NCBI GenBank assembly: GCA_963971285.1
Contig: OZ020254.1
Coordinates: forward strand, 14,662,932-14,726,931
Length of the DNA: 64,000 nucleotides
Source of the DNA: Astropecten irregularis
Lineage: Eukaryota; Echinodermata; Asteroidea; Paxillosida; Astropectinidae
Direction of reading: 5' to 3'
Made by a program: the position numbers and the translations under genes. Below the pieces are notes generated by a model. It had not been told where the DNA came from and did no database searches. It worked only from the letters and a program-made list of their open reading frames with translations. Positions 36,501 to 48,500 of the stretch are shown piece after piece. The first letter of the stretch is position 1; every line of letters begins with the position of its first letter.

Positions 36501-39500
36501 CGAAAATCAGTCCCGCAGGTCCGAGAGGGGTGCTTCGGAGTTCTGCAATGTTGTTGCCAATCGTCAACGGGAGCTATTCCGCAACGAGCGGTGGGCTTGT
36601 GGAGTTGACGGTGGAGGTAGGCTGGGTTGACGCATGCCGGGTTCTTGCCTGCCTTGGCATGTAGTGACTCGGCACTGTATAAGTGCCGCCATGTAACTAG
36701 AATTTGACAGAAAGGAATGAGGAAAATTCCAATCCATACCATACTTTGTACAGTGTTTATCACTTTTCAAAGCATAAGAATGAGAGAAGGTGAGGAAGTC
36801 AGCTGATCCGAAGAGGTTGCAAGCGTGATAAGTAGTGATGGTTCATCTCAGACTATGTAACAACGTCAGGTCATGGAGGTAGAACAAGATCAGGTTGACT
36901 AGTCACCTCCCAGTACCCAATATATTTTGGGTCTCTATGTGGTGAGCAGTACATGTACAAGTATTATCACATGTATAAAACATGTACATGTATTATCACA
37001 TGTATGACCTTTGACCTCAGGATAACATGGATGGCGAGTGAGCTAGCCGAAGTTCGAGTCAATGCATGCTCGCATTTTAATCACCTTTATCACTCTATTC
37101 ATTATCCAGTGTCCAAACAGGATACATGAAGTACACTTATGACTGCCAGGGTCGCCGAGGTCACCGATGTGGAGCCACGGAGCGGTCTTGGCTGTAGTCA
37201 TTGTAGTAGTGTGCGAGCCGTAAATGACGGTTGTACAATGCGCCCGGAAGTGCATTGTGCGTGGTCGTTGAACAGTTACGTGCAGTGCGTGTAGACCCTC
37301 GTTCCGGTAGCGATAGTGAACGATGATTCAGTGTACGTGTCTCGGGTACATGTTACCGCTCCGTAGCGTCGAGCTAAGGTAGGACGCGTTATCGGCCCAT
37401 GGGCACTAGCCTGGACAACTCGACTGGGAACAACTCGCCATGAAGCAGGTCGACTGCAAGCGGCCGGAGAGGGCCGAGCCCGGAAACATAGTGCGGACCA
37501 GCGTGGCCATTGGGCGGTAAAAACTGCAAATGGGAATCCTGGCAGCTTTCCGCTCCGCGAGGAAGAAAGTATTATCCATCAATGCATCCGTGGAAGCATA
37601 GAGTTTAGCCTTAAGTCGTCCGCGGGCCAACTCGGCCCAAGGTGCGTCGACTGCAGTTGGGGCCGAGCCGGCGGCATCGTTTCCGCTCCAGTAGATGGGA
37701 TGGGATGGGATCCATGTACAGTACGAAGTGCGTGTACAGCGTATAGCAGATTCCAGTATGGATAGGACAGGACAAGTCGGCCATGGAAGTGGAATGACTC
37801 GACTTGAGACAGTCCGACCGCGGGTACAATCCGACTCTGAGGGTGACAGTCGGCTGGACCCGGCTGCGTAAAGGGCTATCGCGGCTGAGTTGGTGCAGGC
37901 GTTGAGGCTCTCCGCTTTCGTTGAGCGATGGTCGGAAAGACTCGTATAAAGTCCATCTCGAGCTAAAAATTACATGTATGCTGTAAATTGTGGCCCGATG
38001 ACCAAGGATAATAATAGATATGTGCCATGAGCTTCATGCTTGGCGAATACCGGCGCATTAAAAGAGTCCATTATTATTGTAATAAAGGTGACACTGCGCC
38101 ATGGAGCTTGGACTGGGCAGAGAGGGCCAGATAAGTGGGCGCGTCCAGGCGGCAATCGTCACTGGACGTCGGTGTAATACTGTAGTGGGTCCAACTGATT
38201 GTGACCGCCGATGCATCACGGGACAAAGCCGACGGTGTTGACCTGGCTTGTATGGACGATGGGCCGTGCAGCTGTGTATGTAGATATCTCCACATCTTTC
38301 CGCTTGGGGAGAGCCCAACAATGGCAATGATGTGCGTGTGACAATCCATGTATCAAATGAAGGGGGGCCTGGTAGCGCGGCTAACAAAGCCGTGCGTGAT
38401 GCCCCGTGTCCTTCGATCCCTTCGCATCAGAGGTGGCTGACAATAAAACATTGTACATGTAGGGGATGGATACGCATTCCCCGTACTAACGGGCTGTGAT
38501 AATAAGCCGGGCTGACGGGGCCTGTTGAGGGGTCTTTGTTGTGTGTGACCCCCTGAAGCTTTCAGCTCTATGCGGCTGGGCCACGCAGTAAAAGAGCGTC
38601 CCTTTGACGTCCGCAATCGTGCTCGCCAGACTGAGGGGTGGTAGGCATATCACTTCTCTCACCCCACAGCAATAGCACATGATCTTCGGCGAGGTGAGCC
38701 TTCATACCGTGCCATGTACATGTATAGGCGACTGGAGGCCGCTAATGGTAGCGGGTTGAAGTCGGTGGCATAGTGCGGGCTGGAGTAGCTGTCTGGCAGT
38801 TCAGCCGTGTATGGAACTCTCCATGGCTTTCCGTCTGGGTAGAGCCAGACAATGGACGTGGGGTCACGGTGCTCATTGGCTGCTCGAGCCTCTACACATC
38901 TCTCTGAGGTCCGCAGTGGTGTTCGCTCGGGCGTAGCGGTGGTACGATAGTAGCACTGCTCATATACACTGACGTCTGAGGCTTTGTACATCGGACAAAG
39001 GCGTAGTGTGCAGAATAATAGCTAGGACCACTGGAGGCTGCACGCACACAGGCCATCTCTCTGACGTCCGCAACAAAGCCCGGCAGACATGGGGAGCGAA
39101 AGCACGTCATCACGGCTCTTACCCGTAGACAGCTAGTATATCGGCTCGGGAGACCGGAAATCATAACCGGGGCGAGCCTCTGTTCAGCGGGTCGTAACAA
39201 TGTTTCCTAAACAAAAGGAGCATGTTACGCCCGGGCCAGTCATTCCGTTGTGGCGGCATCCTTCGTCGCCTCTGGTAGCGAGCGTTCTCCCTCCGCTCTG
39301 GTAGCGACCGTGGTATCGAGCTACCCCCGGCCGTAGGCCTCTTCGGGACGATTAGACACGTAGCCTTCAAGGCATGCCTAGTATCTAACCGCCCGGAATT
39401 CCTTCGGACTGGCAGTGGTAGCAGCAGTAGCCCGGAATGAGGGGACGAACCCAAACTCGGCCATTCCGACTTGCTGTACCGCGGAGGGAATGAGGTTAAA

Positions 39501-42500
39501 CTCTCATCCATCCCCCCCCGCATATAAGCCTTTCATCGGGTCGTAAGCACAGAGCCGGCTGTGCGTTACCCCGGCATCACGTAGAGGTGTATAGACTGCG
39601 ACAACGTAGGACCGCGGTACCTGTAGGATGCACAAAGAAAAAGAGAGAGAAAAATACCAAAAACAAACGCACAAGAGAACACTGTTTATTGGTAACGGTT
39701 AATCAGATAAGTAAAAAGGAAAAATATCAAGTCTATACAGTTTGGAAGAGCAGCGGGAAACGGAAACTCGAACATCGAAAGAGCCCACGAAGGGCACGTC
39801 CGTTTCATAGCGGCGCTGAGAAAAGAAGGACGATCATGGCGGCTATGTCGGTATGCATTGTGGGAGGTCAGGGTGCACCACGGTTGATCAAGTCTTTTCA
39901 GCGAAGCAGCAAATTGGCGCAGGGGAATTTGCATATAGTAGTAACCGTCTGGGGTAGGTTGAATGCAGTAGACTGAGTGATTGGCTCAATGTGCTTCAGA
40001 TTGTTATTCTGGCATCCGCAATAGCGCAAAACAAATTTTGTGATCGGCTAGACAATCCCACTGGGCTAATCTTACAATAAAGCAAATCAAAATGGCAGTC
40101 CACGTTGCAGCGGAATGCTGTCTCGAACTTGACGGTTTTAACCATGAGGATAAGGACATTTCCCAATGAAAACATGACTATTGCTGATAAAAATAATTAC
40201 TCCAGACACAGGTTTGATTGAACAATTATGACATTCTTAAATGAAATGTAAACGTCCGAACATGGTCCGACGGTACGACCATCAGTGAAAGTTTTCCTTG
40301 GCCTGTCGCAAGGATGGGAAATATTAGATTTTTTTTTTTTTTGGTATCTTTCATGAATCATTTGCTCACTTTTGAGTCAGACATCGCGCTAATTGGTTAC
40401 AGTTCCTGTCCATACAAACAATATTGCCTCACAAGCTTTTACAAGTTACAAGGCGCGGCGCAACCTACACTTAATACGAGACCGCCAGCGGACTGTACCC
40501 ATGTATACGGCGCACCCCAACTTTTGATTTTTGCTGAGGTGAAATTTTTTTTACGGTATTTGTTCTTTGAAAACGTTTACAAAATCACTGGGACTGATCA
40601 AATATTTCCAAAATTGTACAATAAATCACGTGATGATGTCAGCATGAAGACAAGTTTCAGCATACATCTATGAAGTCTATGCCAACTTTTAAATGATGTG
40701 TAATAGTAAAAGTGGCATGTAAAAAAAAAACATGTACAGTCTATGGGATTTTGTGCAAAAAAGAAGTGGAAGAATAAGAGGAAGACATAAAAAAAAATAG
40801 GCTTTTCCTCTCTCACTCTGAAAAGCAAAACAAAATCCCAATAACATAACAAAATCCGCTGTAATTGCTTACAAAATGCAATATGAAATTATTTGATATC
40901 AACATAGGTCCATGGCGTGTGGAGTGTGTGCAGAGACCGCTGCACAGCGTCATGGCACTTTACAGACTGACATTTGACCGGATGTTGGGCTTTACCAAAT
41001 GGCCTTTTCCCATGTTACATTTCTGCACTGCAACAATGTTCTCAGTTAGAGTGAAATGAAGAGTTTTACCAGGCTGAGGGTAGCCAGTAAAAGTAACCAT
41101 TGGACTCTGTTAAAGTAATAACTGAGAGTAACGTTTTTTAACTGAACTCAATTGGGTAAGTAACCATTGTCTCGGTGAGTTTTATTCCCCATAATCCAAT
41201 GGGAACAGGATTTATGACCCATTGGCTTTGCCAGGAAAGCAATCAAATGTTTGAGAAAGATGTCTTTACCTCAGTTCAGGACTGATGTGCCAATCAGCAT
41301 CCCATCTCCATCCCTCTGGTGTGTTGAAGCTCTCCTTCTTCAACTTGATCTATTTCATCATACAAGATAAAATGCTACTTCACATGAGTTCAAGTTATTA
41401 GTACCCTAGAAATAGTTTAAATAGAGATGTTAGCTCCGCATGCAACTTGAACAAAATGAGATGAGTGGGGGGACAAATTTATTCCAATTGACAATCTTTT
41501 ATGAACTGCACCAAAGCTCCTTGTCTTTGAAAATATTGTACGATGCAAATGTAACTTAAAAGTTATATAGTAGCTTCCACAAGTTTGTATTGTCAAGTAA
41601 TCATAGGAACTCATGAATTACATTTCAATGTTTTGCAGCAAAGATTATTGTACTTAATCTATAAGTTGCAATAACAATGACCTATAAAGAAACATTGATG
41701 TTTAAATATGTACTTGATTCCAATAATGCAACATGTATTGTTGCTTCACTCACTGATATATGAATTGAATCAATTGTCCAGGACAAAAAAAAGCATAACT
41801 ACATAACTTCACTATAATTCAGTCAAGAATTCATGCACGATCAACTACATTTGCATGTATTCTTAGTTGAAAGATGCAAGTTAGCAAGTCATCTAAAAAT
41901 ATGTAACTTTTACAACCTTAATGAAATCAAAAGCAATAAGATCTTACAAATAAAAAAATATACAAATATAAAACAATTATTATAAAAACAATGCTTGTCA
42001 TATTATATGGTGTATAAACATCATACCTTCCCAGTAGTATCAGAGAATTTGGGTCTTGGTAAGGCTTTGCTGGTCCAATTTCCCAAAATGCTCATTTGAT
42101 TCTCGTACTGTAATGAGAAGATTTAAACATGTTATTTTTATCTGGTATTTTGCTAGCGCTTTGTCTTTCAACAAGAAACCTATCAGTGTGCTATGAGTGA
42201 TAGAAAGTGCACATGTCTTACTGTATTGAATAAAAACATGTGGACTCCTGCAATATTCCTGTGGTATGGCTGGGATTTAATCCAGCTTTAAAAAAGCTTA
42301 GGGAGCATGGTTTCTTCAGAAGACCTAAGCAAAACCATGATTAAGCTTGTTCGATATCCAGTTTTGGGCATATCGAAATATCGTGAAGAAAATATCGTGA
42401 TATTCGATATATTTGTGGTGACGTCATCTTTTTCTTTTCTTAACTGTTTTATTATGTAAGCATGCACGGCAGTAGTGTAGACACGTCCTCAGACCTGGGG

Positions 42501-45500
42501 GGGTTGATCGTGTAGCTGGGTCGTACTCCCATATACGTTTGTGCACAAAATCATTTTTTATATGTTATATAGAAAGTGGTTGCAACCCCCCTAGCCCCCC
42601 GGGATCTACGCCCATGATGCACGGCGACCGCTCGAAACGTAATCTCTGAAAAAAATATCCTTCCAAAGTACCGTAAAATGCATTTTCCTGACCAACTAAA
42701 TCTTACTTAAATTTTGGCCGGTTATTTTGTCCATTTGGCAAAGTAGAAACACACTTTTCGAACTTCATCTGAAAATATATCGTGCAAAAACCTTCCGAAA
42801 GCGACGATCACTTTGAAGAAGACGTAAACAGTCAGCACGCTGTCTGTTATGCCCAACATAATAGCCACGATAATTAACGTGCACTTAGTGAAATACATAT
42901 CAGATCTTACTCCATGTAGTCTGGAATTATTGCGCTCACGGTACGCTGCTAGCTTCAGTCATGTTGGCCGGAAGAGGCAAGCATACATTGCACAATGCAA
43001 TTGTGGGCAACGCGGCATGCACATGCTCACAGCACAGTACGGCCAGCACATGTGTAGGCTTCAGTCATGAATGCCGGAAGTGCAGCGTACATAGGCTGGT
43101 ACAGTGAAGTAGCGCACACAGCGTCGTTCTGAATGATCATTACTATCCAATGGGTACATTGATTCTTCATCGATGCTGTATTCCTCCCAAGGATGGACGC
43201 TATTTGTATCATTTCAGCCATTTTACTTTTGAAATGATCGGAGTGCATGTATTGCGTGTGGGTATATAATATGCAACACACTGTGTATACAATTACATAT
43301 TCCTGAATATTAAATATGCCTGAAACAATAAATATATGTATTGTATAGTCAGAAATAAGATAGAAAAGAAAAAAGGTTGGAAAAATTTCCAATGAAAGAA
43401 CTCTCAAGCAATGAGGCAGAAGATTAAAAAAAAAAAATGACAGGATTTAATTTTCTGTTTGTTCCCAGGTTCTTGCACAATGCACATGAACCGAACAATG
43501 CAATACCTGGTAGATTGTTCACAAAAATTGCAGGAATAATGAGGATTTGAGGAAAATTTGACAAACTCTTTCAAAATCTACCAAAACATGAAGGAAGGAA
43601 GGACTTTTTTCTTGTTCCCTCCTTGTGATTTAGCTCACAACACAACACAAAAGGGCAAATGTGATAATGGCCATTTTTGATGGGTGCTTAAAATGCTAGC
43701 TTATTATATGCTTTACCAACAGTATTATATTAATGCGGGATTTGTTGTTGCATTTTGCGTGGGATTCCACGGTAGCGAGAGACCACCGGAAACCAGATTG
43801 AATTTGGTGATTTTGCATGGGTTTCGTGGTAGCATTGGTTGACAGGAAACCAAATAGATGATTTATAAATGTTGCATTGAACTAGTGATTGCGTGGGTTT
43901 TGCAGGTTGCAGAAGACCGGAAACCAGGGAGATGTTGTTGCGTTGAACTTGTGATTGCATGGGTTTTGCACGACTGGAAACCAGGGAGATGTTGTTGCGT
44001 TGAACTTGTGATTGCATGGGTTTTGCACGACTGGAAACCAGGGAGATGTTGTTGCGTTGAACTTGTGATTGCATGGGTTTTGCACGACTTGAAACCAGGG
44101 AGATGTTGTTGCATTGAACTAGTGATTGCGTGGGTTTTGCGGGTTGCAGACGACCGGAAACCAGGGAGATGTTGTTGCGTTGAACTTGTGATTGCATGGG
44201 TTTTGCACGACTGGAAACCAGGGAGAAGTTGTTGCGTTGAACATGTGATTGCATGGGTTTTGCACGACTGGAAACCAGGGAGATGTTGTTGCGTTGAACT
44301 TGTGATTGCATGGGTTTTGCACGACTGGAAACCAGGGAGATGTTGTTGCGTTGAACTTGTGATTGCATGGGTTTTGCACGACTGGAAACCAGGGAGATGT
44401 TGTTACGTTGAACTTGTGATTGCATGGGTTTTGCACGACTGGAAACCAGGGAGATGTTGTTGCGTTGAACTTGTGATTGCATGGGTTTTGCACGACTGGA
44501 AACCAGGGAGATGTTGTTGCGTTGAACTTGTGATTGCATGGGTTTTGCACGACTGGAAACCAGGGAGATGTTGTTGCGTTGAACTTGTGATTGCATGGGT
44601 TTTGCACGACTGGAAACCAGGGAGATGTTTTTGCATTGAACTTGTGATTGCGTGGGTTTCGCGGTAATGACTGAAAACCGGATAGGCCTATTATAAGGAA
44701 TTGGCCGATATTTATTACAGCTTAAGTTATTTGCGATATGCTTATGACCGAAAACAAATTTACAATGTTGATCATTATTGCTGCATTTGTGTTTCACGGA
44801 CCAAGACATTGTACTGTCCAAAAACATGGCCCACATATTGTGCCCTGATTTGAAAGTGAAAATAATGAAACTGCTCAGACCACTCATAACATAAATTTAC
44901 TAAAGTATTGTGACAATTTCTTGATTGTCGTTCTGTCGAATGGGGGAATAATGGACTCTGTACACTATACCATGGAACTATAATTTGTTTATACATGTAG
45001 CTCCATGATCATAAATACAGTACAGTACGTGAGTCAGGTACATGTATACTGTACAAGGTATACAGCATACTGTGTATGTACATGTACATTATGTGCACAT
45101 CTATACAGAGTGCGGTGCAGGCGAGAATTCGCCTCATGCATATAATAATTCACTATACATATAGGAAACCGCAGCCAATAGGCAATAGCAAGCGTTTATG
45201 TTAATTATGGCCTTTTCCATCCTGGGAAAAATAATTATGCTGCCATAACCACATCCATGAGTCTGATTCCATCAGTCAATGGCTCTACCAATAGGGATCT
45301 AGCACTTCATCTAATGACACAATGAAAAACACAATGCTTATTAAAAGGGAGCATATAGGATATGCACGGCCTCCAAAAACAAAATTATTGAGTTTGCGAC
45401 AGAAAATTGACTCAACAGTTCTTAAACAGTGACCATGGGAAATCGTCCGAACGATTTTTGGAACAAACATAAAAAGTAAACTATTCTTCATGTTTTATAA

Positions 45501-48500
45501 GAAAAATCGAGTCGGGTTTTCACTATTTTCTCGTGACTCAGATGTCCGATTGAGCTCAAATCTTTACAGGTTTATTATTTCATGTACATGTTTGATCAGA
45601 CAAAGTATGAGTGCAGTCCTGTGACCTTTACCAATCATGTAAATGTAATGTACCTTAAATAACACTCACTCACTCGAAATATGACATAAATCAACAGTGA
45701 TTTAAGAATGATTCTACATGTGTAAATGACTAATATTCACCAATAGGGAGAATTTATTGAAATGGCAACTTCAAATGGGGCCCTCTGTATGTTTCATAAG
45801 TAACAGTGATGAAACTCAAAATTTCCCAAATATCCTGAAATCCTAAGAACCATATCACGGTGATTGTAATAAAGCAAGCGTAACTACTGCCCGGCTGGCC
45901 GCAAAAATGGCTGGAATGGTAGGTGTACTGTTCTCTTAACGTGCACATTTTCCAATGTTTCTTTGACTTGGCATGGTTTTTCAAGTCCTTCTAACCGGAA
46001 GAGTCTGTCGTTACACCACAAGCATATCCCAGCTGGTCTATTTTCCGGATGTAATCCGACAAAAAGTCTCTGTTGCTATCCTTCTCCTCCAACCATTTCC
46101 AACTACAGACATTTCTGATGTTTTTGTTGACGTCCTTTATATTGTATGACCGATCTACCAATGTTGGATAAAAAGCAGATTATTTCGCTTGACAACGACA
46201 GCTTGACATGACAAGCGGCCCAAAACAGAACATGAGAAACGAGTAGCAACACGCATGCACATGAGAGATCCAGCCTCTAGACTTCGTTAGAGGCGTTATT
46301 CTACCCCAAATGGAAGAGGGCTTATTATTTTTTTCATTATCTTATTACGTAAATGTCCGTGTGTGATGTCTGTAGATGGATCTGTTCCATAGACTACACA
46401 TGTCAGCTCATTCTGCTCGCAATTTGCACATTATGAGACGGCACAAGATTAAGGCTAGGTACAACATACAAACATTTTCACCAGGCCAGGATGGAAAATC
46501 AATGAAAATCCGGGAAATATTTTTTCTACCTCGCCGATATCCGGATATCTGGATAAATCCGGGAAAGTTTCATCCCTGAAGTAAGGTGAAATAAGTGACA
46601 GCTTACTGTTTCAGCAAAGACAGCAATGGATGAAGATCCAAGTGCAGCTTGGAAGTTTCCAGATTCTGCTTCCAGACCAAGCCACAGCTTCATACGTAAC
46701 ATACCAGGGATCTTCTTGGCTCCAATATTCATTGAACTCTTACCCGCAAACTGGAAAGCAAAAGAAAATGCACAAAGCCGTATTAATTCAATTGTATGAA
46801 ATAAAAGCACACAATAAATATGAATTTGTATTCATACATCATACAAACACCACAATAATATGAATGAAAATTACTCTTTTCGGTGTCCTGTGTTGATGAG
46901 CTTTAAAATCAAACGGCAGTTTGTAGGACATCCTACAAAATGAGTGTGTGTAGTTTAATATTTTAAGATGTTTTGTCAGAAATTCTGATGACATGATTCA
47001 AGGTATCCAAGATTTATTTTGTTTAGGTTTAGTGCACCGTAAAACAAACCGAATGCGCATCTTTCACTCATGATCACGTTATAATAATAATGCTAAGAGA
47101 ATGTCAGGCTTGACCTTTCCATTGAAAATATTCATAACAATATTTTATTTCCGGATTGAAGTTTTTTATTTCATGAACATGATAAAAGCACTTTTAACTT
47201 GATGATCTTCATTCTTATTGGGAGATTAAATGGATGCATAAGCTTTTTTGATTATTATTTTAAAAATGCCATTGAAATTGTAAATTTTCTGCTAGAAGGT
47301 AACAAAGGAAGGTTGCATCTTTTTTCCTCAATTTACAATTTAGATTTGACAATTCAAAATATAATAAGTCTGTATAAAACATTTTGTGGAATAGAAATTA
47401 AGCATATTTAAGCGCAGCATTTACTTTTAAACATTTTTTAAAGAGTCCCATACTTTTTTATGAATTTAATAATTTTTGCACAGAATTAAGTATAAAGTTA
47501 TTAAATGTGAGGTGTGCGTGCAGTTTGTCACAGATGCCAAACCCTGCAAGTAATTTAAATGTAAGCAGAATATGGGGGGAGGGGGGGGGGATAATTCAAG
47601 CCAGAGAGAGAAGCATATTATCATGATCCAACAGGAAAGTAATGTTATCAAAGCTCAATGGAAACTATCAAGAGAATGATGTGAATTGCACCTATGAAAC
47701 CACAGACTGCAAGTATCCATATGCAAACAAATCATAATTGTAAAATCAAATCCCTCAACTGCAAAAAGCTTTATAGTTCATACATAGACACATGCATGAT
47801 ATAGTACAACGACTCAGGCAAGAATTCAAGCAAAAATGAAAAATGCATAAATGCAAAAATGAGGGCATGTTTTGACTGTGCAAATGTCTCTTTTTGTGAG
47901 AGGTACTGTGTAGACACATTTGGGACACACATAATGCTGTTTTCACCACACTTCAGTATACATATAAAGGCACCATACAAATATTGTGGACAGGCTTATT
48001 TATTCTCAGTGCAAGCCAAACTTGGACATACAATGGGCCGTATGCATAAAAAGTATCAATTGCTTGCAAGCAATTGCTTCAAGCACAAGCAATTGCTCGT
48101 CAGGCAAAATATTAAGCTCAAGCAATTGCTTAAATCCGTATGCATAAACTTTTGCTTTAGCTTAAACCTTTTGCTTGCTTTCAGTGAGCAATAGCTTGAG
48201 GTTTCAACAATAAGGATGCCACGCCGGCGTGAACACCATTCATGGGAGAGCAAGGAGAGTTACGTAATATGTGACGTTTGTGGGTAGATGATCAGTACAG
48301 GATGCAAAACACTCATACAAGCTCTACAGCAGGCAAAGACCACCATCATGACCAGTATTGGCAAAAGGATGGATGAAAAACAAATAATGAAAAAAATGCC
48401 AAGACAAGTGCGAAAACAAAACACAAACGGAATAATTTCCGATAGGTCACTGGAGCCATTTCTTCTCGATTTATTCTACTCCTGTACAACTTCGGGGTTT

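Larger units (their letters stand above)
33792..39974. mobile_element. GC-rich 6.2-kb composite element of unknown family with near-identical inverted ends
   Basis: Right end: AGTCTACTGCATTCAACCTA read inward from 39974. It continues through CCCCAGACGGTTACTACTAT, GCAAATTCCCCTGCGCCAAT and CCGCCATGATCGTCCTTCTT. The same about 120 bp lie at 33846-33965 with one visible mismatch (CTTTGCTG/CTTCGCTG). On the left the terminus is triplicated: a 54-bp perfect inverted repeat (33792-33845 and 34016-34069) encloses one copy, and a second 45-bp terminus identical to the right end starts at 34070. The interior (34.1-39.8 kb) is clearly richer in GC than the surroundings and has degenerate internal repeats. 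Its frames (longest 210 residues, 34645-35277 minus) match no family I recognise. No target duplication could be fixed because the left boundary is ambiguous. Confidence 0.6.

Noticed and set aside
39188-39549. CGGGTCGTAACA (39188) and CGGGTCGTAAGCA (39537) as Gypsy-type LTR ends, with TGGTAGCGA (39286 and 39298) as a primer-binding site
   Set aside because: Only short matches. No pair of long direct repeats and no polymerase or integrase frame could be found to support an LTR retrotransposon.
43730-44887. 385-residue minus-strand frame with 19-residue repeats ([19 protein letters not shown]) as a novel repeat protein
   Set aside because: The plus strand and other minus frames over the same DNA are equally open because the 57-bp unit has no stops. 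Codon-position bias is absent by inspection, and it lies inside a ferlin intron. Best explained as a minisatellite.
46562-46579. hAT end GGGAAAGTTTCATCCCTG as proof of an element overlapping ferlin exon 4
   Set aside because: No opposite terminus or 8-bp duplication found. It lies in the intron adjoining the exon, so it is mentioned only as a possible remnant.
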